61,622 bases of DNA from Nemertoderma westbladi (taxonomy: Eukaryota > Xenacoelomorpha > Nemertodermatida > Nemertodermatidae). The notes below the pieces were generated by a model. The model was given only the letters and a program-made list of their open reading frames with translations. It was not told the origin of the DNA and did no database searches. This document shows, one piece after another, positions 22,798-32,860 of the stretch. The position numbers and the translations under genes are program-made. The stretch covers positions 1 through 61,622 of the forward strand of contig JAUCBJ010007384.1 of NCBI GenBank assembly GCA_032718475.1. Reading direction: 5' to 3'. Within the stretch, counting starts at the first letter, position 1; each line of letters begins with the position of its first letter.

Positions 22798-23493
22798 ATG
22801 GGTTTTGTTTATCACTGGACAATATTTATATTTTTAAAAATCTATTTATTTTCATTCAACTTTAAATCGGTCGCTTCTGAGTCTCCAATTTCTGATCTAT
22901 TCCAACTCGAAGGAAAAGTTTTAGTAGCGGGAGTGAAACACCACCAATGGATACCCGATTCGCGAGTGCTCCTAGACGGCGGAGATTACATCGGCTACTT
23001 TAAATCGGACGGGAGTTTCGTAGTGAACAACGTTCCCTCTGGTAGCTACATCGTTGAAGTCGCATCGCCCGCGTTCGTGTTCGAATCTGTTCGAGTCGAC
23101 GTCTCTCAGAAGGGGAAGTTCCGCGCTCGTAAACTGAACTTGTTGCAACCATCCGAGGTGGTCTCCGTGCAATACCCGCTGCGGTTGAAGTCCCTCGGGA
23201 AAGCGCCGTATTTCAAGCAACGAGAGTCGTGGCGTTGGACGGACTTCTTGTTCAACCCGATGGTAATTATGATGGTATTGCCTCTGTTGATAGTCGGGGT
23301 TCTCCCAAAGTTGATGCCATCCACTGACGATCCAGAGACACAACAGGAGGTGCAACAGATACAGGATAGACTCGGTGTCGGAGGCAACAAGGAACTCCCC
23401 GAAATGAGCGATTTCTTTACTTGGATGTTCCCCTCGGATAAGAAGAAAAAGAAAGATCGGGAAATACGAACCGGGAAGAGGAGAGATCGTTAA
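22798..23493 (+). CDS. EMC7: ER membrane protein complex subunit 7
   Basis: A 231-residue protein matching EMC7 (human 242). Recognisable stretches include the lumenal beta-sandwich with LEGKV, the GYFKSDGSFVVNNVPSGSY block, VEVASPAF and KGKFRARKLN, then the signature RESWRWTDFLFNPM at about 142-155. A single transmembrane helix spans roughly 153-171, and a basic Lys/Arg-rich cytosolic tail follows. EMC7 is an accessory lumenal-side subunit of the complex that inserts membrane proteins into the ER. I chose the ATG at 22,798 because the 27 residues added by the ATG at 22,717 are not needed for length. The N-terminus is only weakly signal-peptide-like, so a first exon further upstream, with an acceptor near 22,880 (TCTGAG), is a real alternative. 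From about 22,880 on the gene is one exon. Confidence 0.92.
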   Translation: MGFVYHWTIFIFLKIYLFSFNFKSVASESPISDLFQLEGKVLVAGVKHHQWIPDSRVLLDGGDYIGYFKSDGSFVVNNVPSGSYIVEVASPAFVFESVRVDVSQKGKFRARKLNLLQPSEVVSVQYPLRLKSLGKAPYFKQRESWRWTDFLFNPMVIMMVLPLLIVGVLPKLMPSTDDPETQQEVQQIQDRLGVGGNKELPEMSDFFTWMFPSDKKKKKDREIRTGKRRDR

Positions 23494-23520
23494 GAAAGTG
23501 CGACATGAAGTTAATGGCTA

Positions 23521-23526
23521 AATAAA
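23521..23526 (+). terminator. AATAAA polyadenylation signal of EMC7
   Basis: A canonical AATAAA lies 27 nt after the EMC7 stop codon, which implies a very short 3' UTR of roughly 45-60 nt. Confidence 0.7.
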
Positions 23527-24198
23527 GTTATTTATTCGCCTTCTTCGGGTCTCCATGATTCTAAAACCTTCTTGCCCTTTCCGTCCTTTCAAATATGTCT
23601 CCTCCTGTTTAGATTTCAATTTTATGTACAAATTATTATTAGCTACCGGGTACCGTAGCGTCTTTACTCGTTAAAACAACGACTTGTAATTTATTGACCC
23701 GTTTTGTTTTATTTTGGTAATTTATATATTTAACCTTGAAGATTGTTTCTGTAACAAAGTTTCGGTTTTATATTTATACAGTACGTCTAGTCCACCCAGA
23801 CCCCTTCTGTGATAAAAGTCTCCAGACATTATTATAAACATGATATTAATAAAATGGCTAAATGGATGTTTTATTTGTTATATTTTTAAATATGAAAAAA
23901 AATTTCATAAAAATGTCGTTGTATTTAAATTATTTTTGACAAAAGTTATTGTCGAACAAAGAAAGAAGGTACCGTTCCGGTACCTGTTATCCAAAATAGC
24001 GGGAAAGTTTGAATTATTCCTTAAATTTTAAGCCCATTTTTCTCAGAATGTATTTTTTTCACGAAAAAAACTATATTCTTTTACAAAAAGAAAGTACTGG
24101 ACTGGTACTAACGATTTTTTTGTCCGACTTAGTAGAATGTGCATTTAAACATTCTACTAGTACTATTCCTCGAAAAAGAGATACAAAATAATTATTTA
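23527..24198. other. 3' flank of EMC7, AT-rich, no gene seen
   Basis: No supported ORF. A small palindrome, GGTACCGTTCCGGTACC, occurs near 23,968-23,984. Confidence 0.55.
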
Positions 24199-24327
24199 TT
24201 ACATGGGAAAAAAGGTAGAACTTTTTTCACTATTCTCGAGGCATTTTATTTACCGAGCGTCAGCGAGGTTATTAAAGGGTCGAGAGAATATGGAAAAAAT
24301 TATGTTCTGCGTTTTTTTTCCATGTAA
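24199..24327. mobile_element. 129-bp hairpin element with TTACATGGGAAAAAA ends
   Basis: The ends are TTACATGGGAAAAAA and TTTTTTTTCCATGTAA, an inverted pair, with ATTCTCGAG and TCGAGAGAAT further in. A second member of the family is at 28,071-28,170. Confidence 0.65.
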
Positions 24328-25860
24328 AAAATTGTATTCCCTATCTACCCTGGGGGGGGGGGGGGATTCCGCCTAGACCATTATAAAACCCGCTGGCATT
24401 TCTAACGTGTTAGAGGTATGACCTTGAAACTTCTTGACCTTTCCTCAGATTTATTCCTCTTTCCAAATGAAAAAAAAACCCTGGGTCTAACCTCGCCCGT
24501 TTTTTTCTTACAGGACCTTTCTCGCACCCATGTCAGGATTTTTGAAAATAACAAAAAAAAACAAAAAATTATAGAGTAAATTATAACATTGCCCAAAACC
24601 ATGCAAATCCTATTCTAAATCGCTGTTTTGACTACAATATATCTAATGTTTAGAACAAGGGCCTAGCAGGTATTTTTCATGTGGGCACCAAATTTGGGTG
24701 TACACGAAATTTTCATTATTGATTGTTTCGAAATTATCATTATTTGACCTGTATTCCCGCGATTTGTAGGTTTTCTGTGATGGCGAATTCAATAGAATTG
24801 AAATGAAGGTCATAAGAGAAACGCAATTACCATTTTTCCTTCGCGCACTAAACGTGGGTGCATCCGCTACTCGAAATTTTCCAAATTTATTTGTTTTGAA
24901 TATTCATTGTATGATCTATATTCATATTTTTATATTTTACATAATATATTCACATTTTAATTTAGGTTTTCTATGATTGTCAATGCAATGGTAATAAAAT
25001 GGAGTTCATCCGAGTAACGCAAAACTACCATTCTACATTTAACATTGTCCCTACGGAAGTCGATTTTTTTACATTTTTAAAACTCCCAAAAATAAAACTA
25101 TAACCTGTTCTATTGACTTTAGTTTATTGTTTTGGTTAAAATAACGTGCCACTGGAACCTGCTCCTTTCCCTTAATTGATAATTTGGAATCCGGATCCGC
25201 GTTTTACACCTACCCTAGTAGTAAGTCTAAACTACAGTCTCCACAGACAAACACTGGGCATATCAATGTATACATAATGTGACAGGTAACAAAGCAATTT
25301 AGAATATGTAGCATGCAGCTCCATCAATAATCTATCCTGCAGACAAGAATACCTACTGTACTATACGAAAGTATCAACAACACTAGCGGTATTTATATTA
25401 GTCAGCATCAGCAATTATTACATTGGCGTTCATTCAACCTTCCTTCCCTTTACTATCGACCCTGCTTAGAATAAGACATTTTATTATGCCCGGAATTGTT
25501 TTTATCCGGGATATGCGTTCAGTCCCCCCCCCCCCCCCCCCTCCTTTCCCAAATAATTGCATACTTTTTTGCTTATAATTTACATAAAATTAATATTTCG
25601 AAACAAATAATTTTGAAAGTTTCGTGCTGCACCCACTTTTGGTGTCAGCACGAAAAATGGTAGTTGCAGTACTTGTATCAACTCAATTTCATTACCATTG
25701 AATTCGTCACCACCAATGTACACGTAATACTTGAAAATCAGGTACATATGTCACATTATCCGCAATTACATTTTTCCATTGCACAAAACCACTATTTTTC
25801 ATATTTGAGGAACTGAAAATTTGAGGAATTAGATTTTTTTTCAAGATTGTGTTAAAATAT
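24328..25860. other. Non-coding region with dispersed repeat copies
   Basis: Contains poly-G (about 24,351-24,364) and poly-C (about 25,524-25,541) tracts. Two direct copies (about 24,770-24,840 and 24,970-25,040) and one inverted copy (about 25,645-25,725) share GAATTCAATNGNAATGAA and ACTACCATTTTT-type sequence. A copy of the CCTGCTCCTTTCC repeat lies near 25,160. No gene is seen. Confidence 0.5.
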
Positions 25861-25864
25861 ACCA

Positions 25865-26165
25865 CTGGTTATATTGAATAAATATTGAAAATAAATTGAA
25901 CTGTAGTATTTTACTATATTGCTTCCATAGTTACTGCGATTCAAATTATTGTACTCTTCAGATCCTGATGCTGCTTTACTCAATGTTAAATAATTTAGTG
26001 TTCCCGAATATTTATTACGTAACTAGAGAGCCGCTTAACTACATAAACCAATATTGGATATTTGAGTTCGGTTTTGGTGTTCGCCTTGCAGAGACTAAAG
26101 TTGCAATAACTTTTGAGTGTTTGAATGGATTTTCCTCAAATTAAGTGCAAACCTTTTCTACATCA
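25865..26165 (+). repeat. 300-bp dispersed repeat, copy 1
   Basis: Contains the succession TTACTATATTGCTTCCAT, CTGATGCTGC, AATATTTATTACGTAA and AAACCTTTTCTAC. Its inverted counterpart is at about 27,715-28,020, roughly 80-85% identical by eye. The 82-codon ORF inside has no independent support. Confidence 0.7.
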
Positions 26166-27300
26166 ATACTCTTTTAACATATGTAATAAAATTTAAGAAA
26201 TTCAAAAAATAATCCAAAAATATTTTAATTTACTTTTTTCGCCGGGAAAAAAGTAAAATCAATGCAATCCTATTCTCCGGATTTTGGGGTATATTCGAGC
26301 GAAAAAAGTAACAATTTATTTTATTCGTAACAATTTAAGAATAAAAATGATTTCATTTTGTAGAAGATGTTGTTTTCTTTTAAAAATTCACTTTTTCTCC
26401 GCAAAAATGCGGATAAAAATAACTTCTAATGACCCTAAATCAATTTAGAACACATTTAGAACATTATAATATTAATTATCAATATATTAAATACAATTAG
26501 TGGAAGTTGAAGGTACATTGAGCACCACTAGCTACGACTTAATATTTCTTTAATATATTCCCTTTTGAATTAGAAGTAACAAACGTTATCACAAATTTGA
26601 TGTCAATTCTGCACCTTTGTGTAATTAAATAATACTAGCTACTATTAATTAGCTATACTGTGTTTTTGTGAAGGTGATATTCCAGAACTTTAATCAAATA
26701 ATCTTACCAAAAATTTGATTAAACTAGCTACTTGTTCATAAGATACTACAACTAAACATTTTAATGCTAAATTGATTAATAATTAACATCGTGATTACTG
26801 ATCTAATTTACCTGATCTAATCTACCTGTTGGTTGCCTAGCAACAGTGAAATTAATTCTTGGATGACCGATCATAATCGTATAATTCACTCAATCAATAT
26901 TCTGCCGACACCGCATAGGGAACATCTCATCTATTGGACATGCTTTCTGAAAAATTTCGCGTTATTTACTTTTGAATTGTAGGAGAATATACATTTCCTA
27001 CAAACAGTGTTTGTTTTTTTACATACAAATATACTATTTGTGTGTGTGTATATTGTACAGGTGGTACTATTGCCCAATGTTTCGTGGTTGGGTTGCTGTC
27101 CTACATAGGCGCGTAATTTATTACAACAATATTGATGGCAATGTATCCGTCCATTATTGCCGCTCTCGGCTGGCTATTTTGTTTTCCATATCACTTATCT
27201 GTTTTCACTATATAAAAGAGCGCATTAGAATTTTAAAGGTTCTTTCAAACAATAAGTTTTTGAAAGATAAGAGAGGTTGACATGTTACGTATAGATGCTT
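26166..27300. other. AT-rich spacer, no gene seen
   Basis: No recognisable gene, RNA or tandem array. The 102-codon ORF near 26,972-27,280 has no recognisable composition or motif. Confidence 0.5.
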
Positions 27301-27461
27301 CCTCTAGCGGCAGACTGAAGAACTGCGGGCCGTTCAACCTCCCCACAACGTCGCAGCATGTGGTACTAGTACATACATGCCAAGCCAAGATTCAGCTTAA
27401 ACGGATTAAAGTCAACGAAATGAGGAAGCTTACCATTTTCAGATATATTGCCCTCTAGCGG
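27301..27461 (+). repeat. CTCF-core-like repeat, upstream half (interrupted by a hAT insertion)
   Basis: Two CTCTAGCGGCAG motifs about 150 bp apart (27,302 and 27,454), with AAGAACTGC and a diverged CAAG/TTCAGCTTAAACGGATTAAA block between them. The second motif is split by the element that begins at 27,462; its right part resumes at 32,535 with ACTGAAGAACTGCAG in the same order as in other copies. Confidence 0.75.
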
Positions 27462-27714
27462 CAGGTACTGGCATCGAATCGAATCGAAAGCAATTTTTCG
27501 TCTTCGATTTGCCATATATTTTTGGATTCGATTTCGATTCGATTAAGGTAAAAAATTTCGACTTCGATTCGATTATTCGACCTTTGAATATTAACTTAAT
27601 TATTTGTCATTAAATACCGGTATACATTATAAATTGTACAGTATTCTTAAATTGTTACTTTGAATTGGAACTTCTCAAATTGAATCACAATGGTTGAAAG
27701 AGCATCGAAGTAGA

Positions 27715-28020
27715 AAAGGTTTGTAAGTACTGTAATTAGAGCAAAATCCATTCACACCTCAAAAGTTATTGTAACTTTTTAGTGTTGTGTGCACGGTGTA
27801 CACCAAAACATAATTCAATATCCAATATTAGTTTATGTACGAAGTTAAGCGGCTATCTAATTACGTAATAAATATTCGAGAACACTAAATTATTTGCCAT
27901 TGAGTAAGGCAGCATCAGGAGTTGAATAGTACAATAAATAATGTTAATTGCAGTAACCATGGAAGCAATATAGTAAAATACCAGTTCAATTTATTTTGAA
28001 CACTATTTTGTTCAATCTTT
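27715..28020 (-). repeat. 300-bp dispersed repeat, copy 2 (inverted)
   Basis: The inverted counterpart of 25,865-26,165. It lies inside the hAT element while copy 1 lies outside, so the pair are not the ends of a single transposon. Confidence 0.7.
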
Positions 28021-28070
28021 TATTAAAGAATTGAGCAACAAAAAGTACCAATTTAATAATACAATTACGT

Positions 28071-28170
28071 ATTACATGGGAAAAAAACGTAGAAAATTAT
28101 TAAAAGTATATATAAAATAGGCCTACCTCGAGAATAGTGGAAGGAAGTTGTACTTTTTTTCCCATGTAAT
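28071..28170. mobile_element. 100-bp hairpin element, second TTACATGGGAAAAAA member
   Basis: The ends ATTACATGGGAAAAAAA and TTTTTTTCCCATGTAAT are an inverted pair; CTCGAGAATAGTGG inside is the complement of a motif in the copy at 24.2 kb. Confidence 0.65.
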
Positions 28171-28266
28171 AAATAATTATTTTTATATTTTACTTTTGGC
28201 CAAATTATGCCAAAAAATAATTTGTATGTACATTATTCCATTAGGGGCCAGGGGGTGGGGTCCGTA

Positions 28267-29281
28267 CTAGGGCGGTGCGTTTTTTACTTTTTTTTCGATT
28301 TCATTGTTCTACCGGTGCACAAAAGTTGCCAAATGGTAAAAAAATAAGGCAAAAAAAAAATTTATTTAAATTTCGTCTGTATCTTCACGGATCCCAAGAG
28401 GGCTGAAATTTTGAGCCATCGCGATGCACCATAATTAAATTTATAGCAATATAACACATTAATGAAAGATCAATGACTCAATTAAGAACTTCCTGCATGC
28501 ATCAAATGTCATCAAATGGGTCCAAACTTAGTTAGATACCAACATTTTGACTTGAGTCATTTTGAATTTGACATTTTGAATTATCTCAAGGAATCAAGAA
28601 TAGACAGACACATCACTGACAAAAAAAAGAACTACAGTAATGACTTATTTTTAAGGTGTCTACACCCACTACATCGATCATTTCTGTGATGTGTCTATTC
28701 TTGATTCCTTGAGATAATTCAAAATAAATGTTTTTGAGGATTTGTCCATATCGCATCAAGGCGGTAATGTTGACTTGTGCCGGACTTCACATTTTCTGCA
28801 ATATCTCAAGAACTATTCGCTCTACGTTTGTTTTGAAGTTGTCTACCCCCACTAAATCGGACATTGCGGTTCTAATGAGCATAATCTTAATGCAGTAGGA
28901 GAACTCCATGTTGGCTATCGCGAAAATTGAGAATTATCACCACTTGCGCCAAATGGTAGGTTCTGTCCATGTGCCTGTGGCACTACTTCCCTGGATCCAA
29001 AAATTAAAATTTTGGTATCTAACTAAGTTTGGACCCATTTGATGACATTTGATGCATGCAGGAAGTTCTTTCTTGAGTCATTGATATTTCATTAATGTGT
29101 TATATTGTTATAATTTTAATTGTGGTGCATCGCGAAGGCTCAAAATGTCAACCCCCTTGGGATCCGTCAAGATATCGATGAAATTTAGAGAAATTTTTTT
29201 GCCTTAATTTTTACCATTTGGCAACTTTTGCGCACCGGTAGAACAACGAAATAAAAAAAAGTAAAAAACGCACCACCCTAG
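28267..29281. mobile_element. 1015-bp foldback element with about 290-bp inverted ends
   Basis: The left end is CTAGGGCGGTGCGTTTTTTAC and the right end is its near-complement, GTAAAAAACGCACCACCCTAG. Similarity runs inward for about 290 bp, including CCATTTGGCAACTTTTG, GGATCC, GATGCACC and AAACTTAGTTAGATACCAA. A second, nested inverted pair (28,573-28,616 and 28,686-28,725, around CAAGGAATCAAGAATAGACA) lies in the middle. There is no ORF. A CTA or TA duplication at the ends is possible but ambiguous because the ends themselves read CTAG. Superfamily not assigned. Confidence 0.8.
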
Positions 29282-29789
29282 TGCGTACCCGACAAAATTG
29301 TAGCAGAGCACGGATGAGTACAAAACAAAGACTCAAGACCTGTACAAAAACCTGTGTTAACTTTCATTTGTTGTTTTGGTTCCCCCAACACGCCTTTGTA
29401 ACCTGCTCTTTTACTAACCAGCTCCTTTAAATGGGCAGTGATTTTTTATGTCCTTTTATTTGACTTTTTTTGTCCTCCTTTTTTTACGAATTGTGCATAA
29501 TGACTTTTGTTGTCCTTTTAATGACTTTTATTGTCCTTTTAATGACTTTTTATGTATGTATTTCTTCAAACTGTCAGACTGCTGATTTCTGGACTGTCAG
29601 ACAGTTGATTTCAACATGCCTATGCCAAAACATTCAAAATTTGTTGATTTCTGGTCTGTCGGACAGTTGGTTTCACTATGCCTGTGCCAAAACATTCCAT
29701 GATTCCATGATTTATAGGCTATGAGATAGAATTCCATATGCGCCTGTGGTAAATGATTTAATCGTTTGTGGTTGTTGTCGATAATCGAT

Positions 29790-30385
29790 ATGGAAAGGAG
29801 CAGGTTAAGGCCGGATTTTCTAACCAAAACAATAAACAGTCACTTTACCAAATCAGGGAAAGGAGCAGGTTACAGAGGCGGGATTTTCTAACCAAAACAA
29901 TAAACGATCATTTAACTAATTGAGGGAAATGAGCAGGTTACAGAGACGGGATTTTCTAACCAAAACAATAAACGATAACATTACCAATTGAGAGAAAGGA
30001 GCAGGTTACAGATGCGGGATTTTCTAACCAAAACAATAAACAGTCACTTTACCAAATCAGGGAAAGGAGCAGGTTGCAGAGACGGGATTTTCTAACCAAA
30101 ACAATAAACGATAACATTACCAATTGAGAGAAAGGAGCAGGTTACATAGGCGGGATTTCCTAACCAAAACAATAAACGATCACTTAATTAATTGAGGGAA
30201 AGGGGCAGGTTACAGAGGCGGGATTTTCTAACCAAAACAATAAACAGTCACTTTACAAAATGAAGGAAAGGAGCAGGTTACAGAGGCGGGATTTTCAAAC
30301 CAAAACAATAAACGGTCACTTTACCAAATCAGGCAAAGGAGCAGGTTACAGATGAGGCGGGATTTTCTAACCAAAACAACCGGTC
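29790..30385 (+). repeat. 68-bp minisatellite, about nine units
   Basis: Units contain GGAGCAGGTTACAGAGGCGG, TTTTCTAACCAAAACAATAAAC and a variable TCACTTTACCAAATCAGGGA part. Anchors at 29,794, 29,859, 29,927, 29,995, 30,063, 30,131, 30,198, 30,266 and 30,334 give a 65-68-bp period. Single diverged copies in the opposite orientation occur near 21,965-22,050, 25,085-25,185 and 29,366-29,430, so the tandem array grew from a dispersed repeat. Confidence 0.9.
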
Positions 30386-30399
30386 ATCCGGTAGGCCTA

Positions 30400-30600
30400 C
30401 CAGTACCGTATTTAAATGGTAGGCTACACAGTAGGCCTACAGCAGTACCGGTGCCGGTACCGGTACTAAAATACAGAAATGCCTGCTTTATACCTACATC
30501 TGTACATACAATACAGCAAAATAGTGCTATATATACTAATACCGGTACTGATAGCCTGAGAGAACAGCAGTAGAGAAACCGGTAGCATGGAACCTTACAT
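30400..30600. repeat. GGTACCGGTAC palindromic low-complexity stretch
   Basis: Overlapping ACCGGT, GGTACC and TAGGCCTAC palindromes. Such stretches recur in the window (34.93-35.05 kb) and are non-coding. Confidence 0.5.
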
Positions 30601-30804
30601 TAGATTTTTGGAGGACATAAAAAATAAAAAAAAAGGACAAAAAAAGGATTTAAACGGACAATAAAAATTATTGCGCTTTAAATGGCAGTGGGACCTAACT
30701 CTCTTTGGGACCAAACTCGACTTTACCTCTATGTTTTGTACTCACCCAGCAGAGCACAGGTATTGTATTATAGACTAGCATCGGAAGTCCTTACAGTACT
30801 GTAG

Positions 30805-32152
30805 GCCCCCCTCACACGTAGCAAATAATTGTTTCTGCAATTTGTTTCTGAAACTTGATGCTGGACTTCTCACACGCGGTAAACTTTTTGCTCAAAAAAT
30901 AACAATTATTTAATAACTACTGTATGTATTTACATCATTGTGTGCAAAGTAGCACTTTGGAGCGTTATGATCCGAGTTTACTTATGTACCGAGTGAGCGC
31001 AGCGAGGGAGGTTTACATAAATAAACAAGGGTCTTTAACGCTGAAAAGTGACCTTTGCAAGCAATGATGTATGTAATTTTGTTACATCATGTCAACATTT
31101 GTTACATTACTACTACTAGGATCGGCAACTCAACTCATACTCAACATATAAGCGTTCGGTATATTAAGAAATAATTTTATGGATACTCATTTATACATTT
31201 TAATCATGAACTATATGGAATATAAGTGAAATTTATTAACAGGTACACTGTATAAATTATCTAATATCTTAATAATCTCCTGCAAGGATGCGATTAATCA
31301 TTAATTCATCTTGATTATAATAGTCAACTGAAGCAAACATAGTTACCGTCTGTGTCCGTTCATTTTACTGAACTCTGTCGTCACTTTCTTTGGTCATTTT
31401 TTCTAAAGTGTCTTCTATTGGACATTTCTCCATAATGGCGAAATGTAATCCCCCACTCCCACCTCCATGGCCCGCCCCACTCCCCTCGTTCAAGGCGCCC
31501 CCCACTCCCACCTCCATGGCTCGCCCCATTCACCTCGTTCAAGGTCTCCTCACTCCCACCTCCATGGCTCGCCCCACTCACCTCGTTCAACGCGTCCCCT
31601 ATACCCACCTGCATGACTCGCCCCATTCATCTCATTCAAGGCCTCCTCCACTCCCACCTACATGGCTCGCCCCACTCACCTAGCTAGTCCCGTCACTGCA
31701 AACTGAATAATAAAGCAGCACTCATTAACATAAATGGAAATAATGCATTCTAGAATAAGGTAATTGAAGTTTTTTCCATGTTATTGATTACTTTGCAGCG
31801 TTCCGTCCTATAGGCCGTTGCGAGTAATTCACCAGAACGCTGTTAAGTTGACATAATGTAACAAAAATAAGTAGTTAACATGTCCATTCATTTATTTGTA
31901 TTATTAAATTATCTAATATTAGCTAGTACATAAAAATATGATTTAATAAAAAGTTTTTAAAGATGTTGCAGTGGAATATATTTATTTTATTAAAACGTCG
32001 CAGCAACTTGTTGCTACACATAGACACAACTACACATAGAAACTGTTGTAGCGAAATGTTTCTGAGAGTCCAGCAACTATTGCTGACCCCTCACACAGAG
32101 CAACTTTTGTTTCAGAAACAAGTTGCAGAAACAAAAGTTGCTCCGTGTTGAG
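30805..32152. mobile_element. Possible 1.35-kb DNA element with CCTCACACG-type ends
   Basis: The left end, CCCTCACACGTAGCAAATAA followed by TTTCTGCAA and TTTCTGAAAC, is matched in inverted order by the right end, GAAACAAAAGTTGCTCCGTG and TTGAGG. The right end also holds its own hairpin (GCAACTTTTGTTTC / GAAACAAAAGTTGC, about 32,098-32,142). No target-site duplication was recognised. Confidence 0.45.
31445..31685 (+). repeat. 48-49-bp minisatellite, about five units
   Basis: GTTCAAGG or its variant recurs at 31,488, 31,537, 31,585 and 31,634. Units carry CTCCCACCTCCATGGC and CGCCCCACTCACCTC. Both strands look open because of base composition; coding is not supported. Confidence 0.85.
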
Positions 32153-32526
32153 GTTTAAGAGGACCATTAGTCTATACCCCAAGTTTATTATATTTTATTT
32201 ATAAAACTACTACTCTGAAATTTTAATATAAAGCTGCTGAATAATTTTGGTATACTGTATTTTAGATGAATATTATGAGTGAAAAATAATAAAGTAGTAG
32301 GGAATTTAGTAATGAAATATGTCAAAAAATTTCTATAAAAAAAAAAAAAAAAAAAATCTATACACTATCTAGGCTGTGATTTTGTTTAATATTCAAAAGT
32401 CGAATCGAATCGAATATTTTCTTTCGATTTTCGATTCGATTTCTAGAAAAAACGCTTACGATTCGATTTAGACCCAGTGAAATTCGTTCGATTTTCGATT
32501 AGATTTCGACTCGATCCTAGCCCCTG

Positions 32527-32860
32527 TCTAGCGGCAGACTGAAGAACTGCAGATCGATTACCGTCCCCACAAAGACACAGTCTGTGTTCTAGTAGGCCAA
32601 CTAGTGTAGTGTGTTCTAGAACATATCTCACAAGTTTCAACTTGAAGGGATTATATAATTAACTAAATAAGAAATGGATTCCACTATTACACATTTCGCC
32701 CTCTAACGGCAGAATTGAGAACTGCAGACGGATTAGCCTCCCTTGAAATATACAGCTGATTGTCTAGTACATATCTGCCAAGTTTCATCTTGAACGGATT
32801 AAAAGCAAAGAAATGGAAATAAATGTTTAAACTATAGCCACTAGCGGCTGACAGACGAAC
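32527..32860 (+). repeat. CTCF-core-like repeat, downstream half (three motif copies)
   Basis: Motifs at 32,528 (TCTAGCGGCAG, shared with the hAT duplication), 32,697 (CGCCCTCTAACGGCAG) and 32,837 (GCCACTAGCGGCTG) are spaced 140-170 bp. Between them runs a conserved CAAGTTTCATCTTGAACGG block. Confidence 0.75.

Larger units (their letters stand above)
27462..32526. mobile_element. hAT-like DNA transposon, 5065 bp, no transposase found
   Basis: The left end starts CAGGTACTGGCATCGAATCG; the complement of the right end starts CAGGGGCTAGGATCGAGTCG. The TIRs run for about 125 bp, rich in TCGATTCGA, and both finish at a TTTGAATATTAA boundary. The element is flanked by a perfect 8-bp duplication, TCTAGCGG, at 27,454-27,461 and 32,527-32,534. 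An 8-bp duplication with CAGG ends is diagnostic of the hAT superfamily. Removing the element and one duplication restores a CTCTAGCGGCAGACTGAAG motif seen in sibling repeats, which confirms the boundaries. There is no ORF long enough for a transposase (about 600 residues), so it is non-autonomous or decayed. The interior is crowded with later insertions and minisatellites listed separately. Confidence 0.85.

Noticed and set aside
25865-28020. A single 2.1-kb transposon with 300-bp TIRs
   Set aside because: The right arm lies within the well-defined hAT element and the left arm outside it, so they cannot be the two ends of one insertion of that kind.
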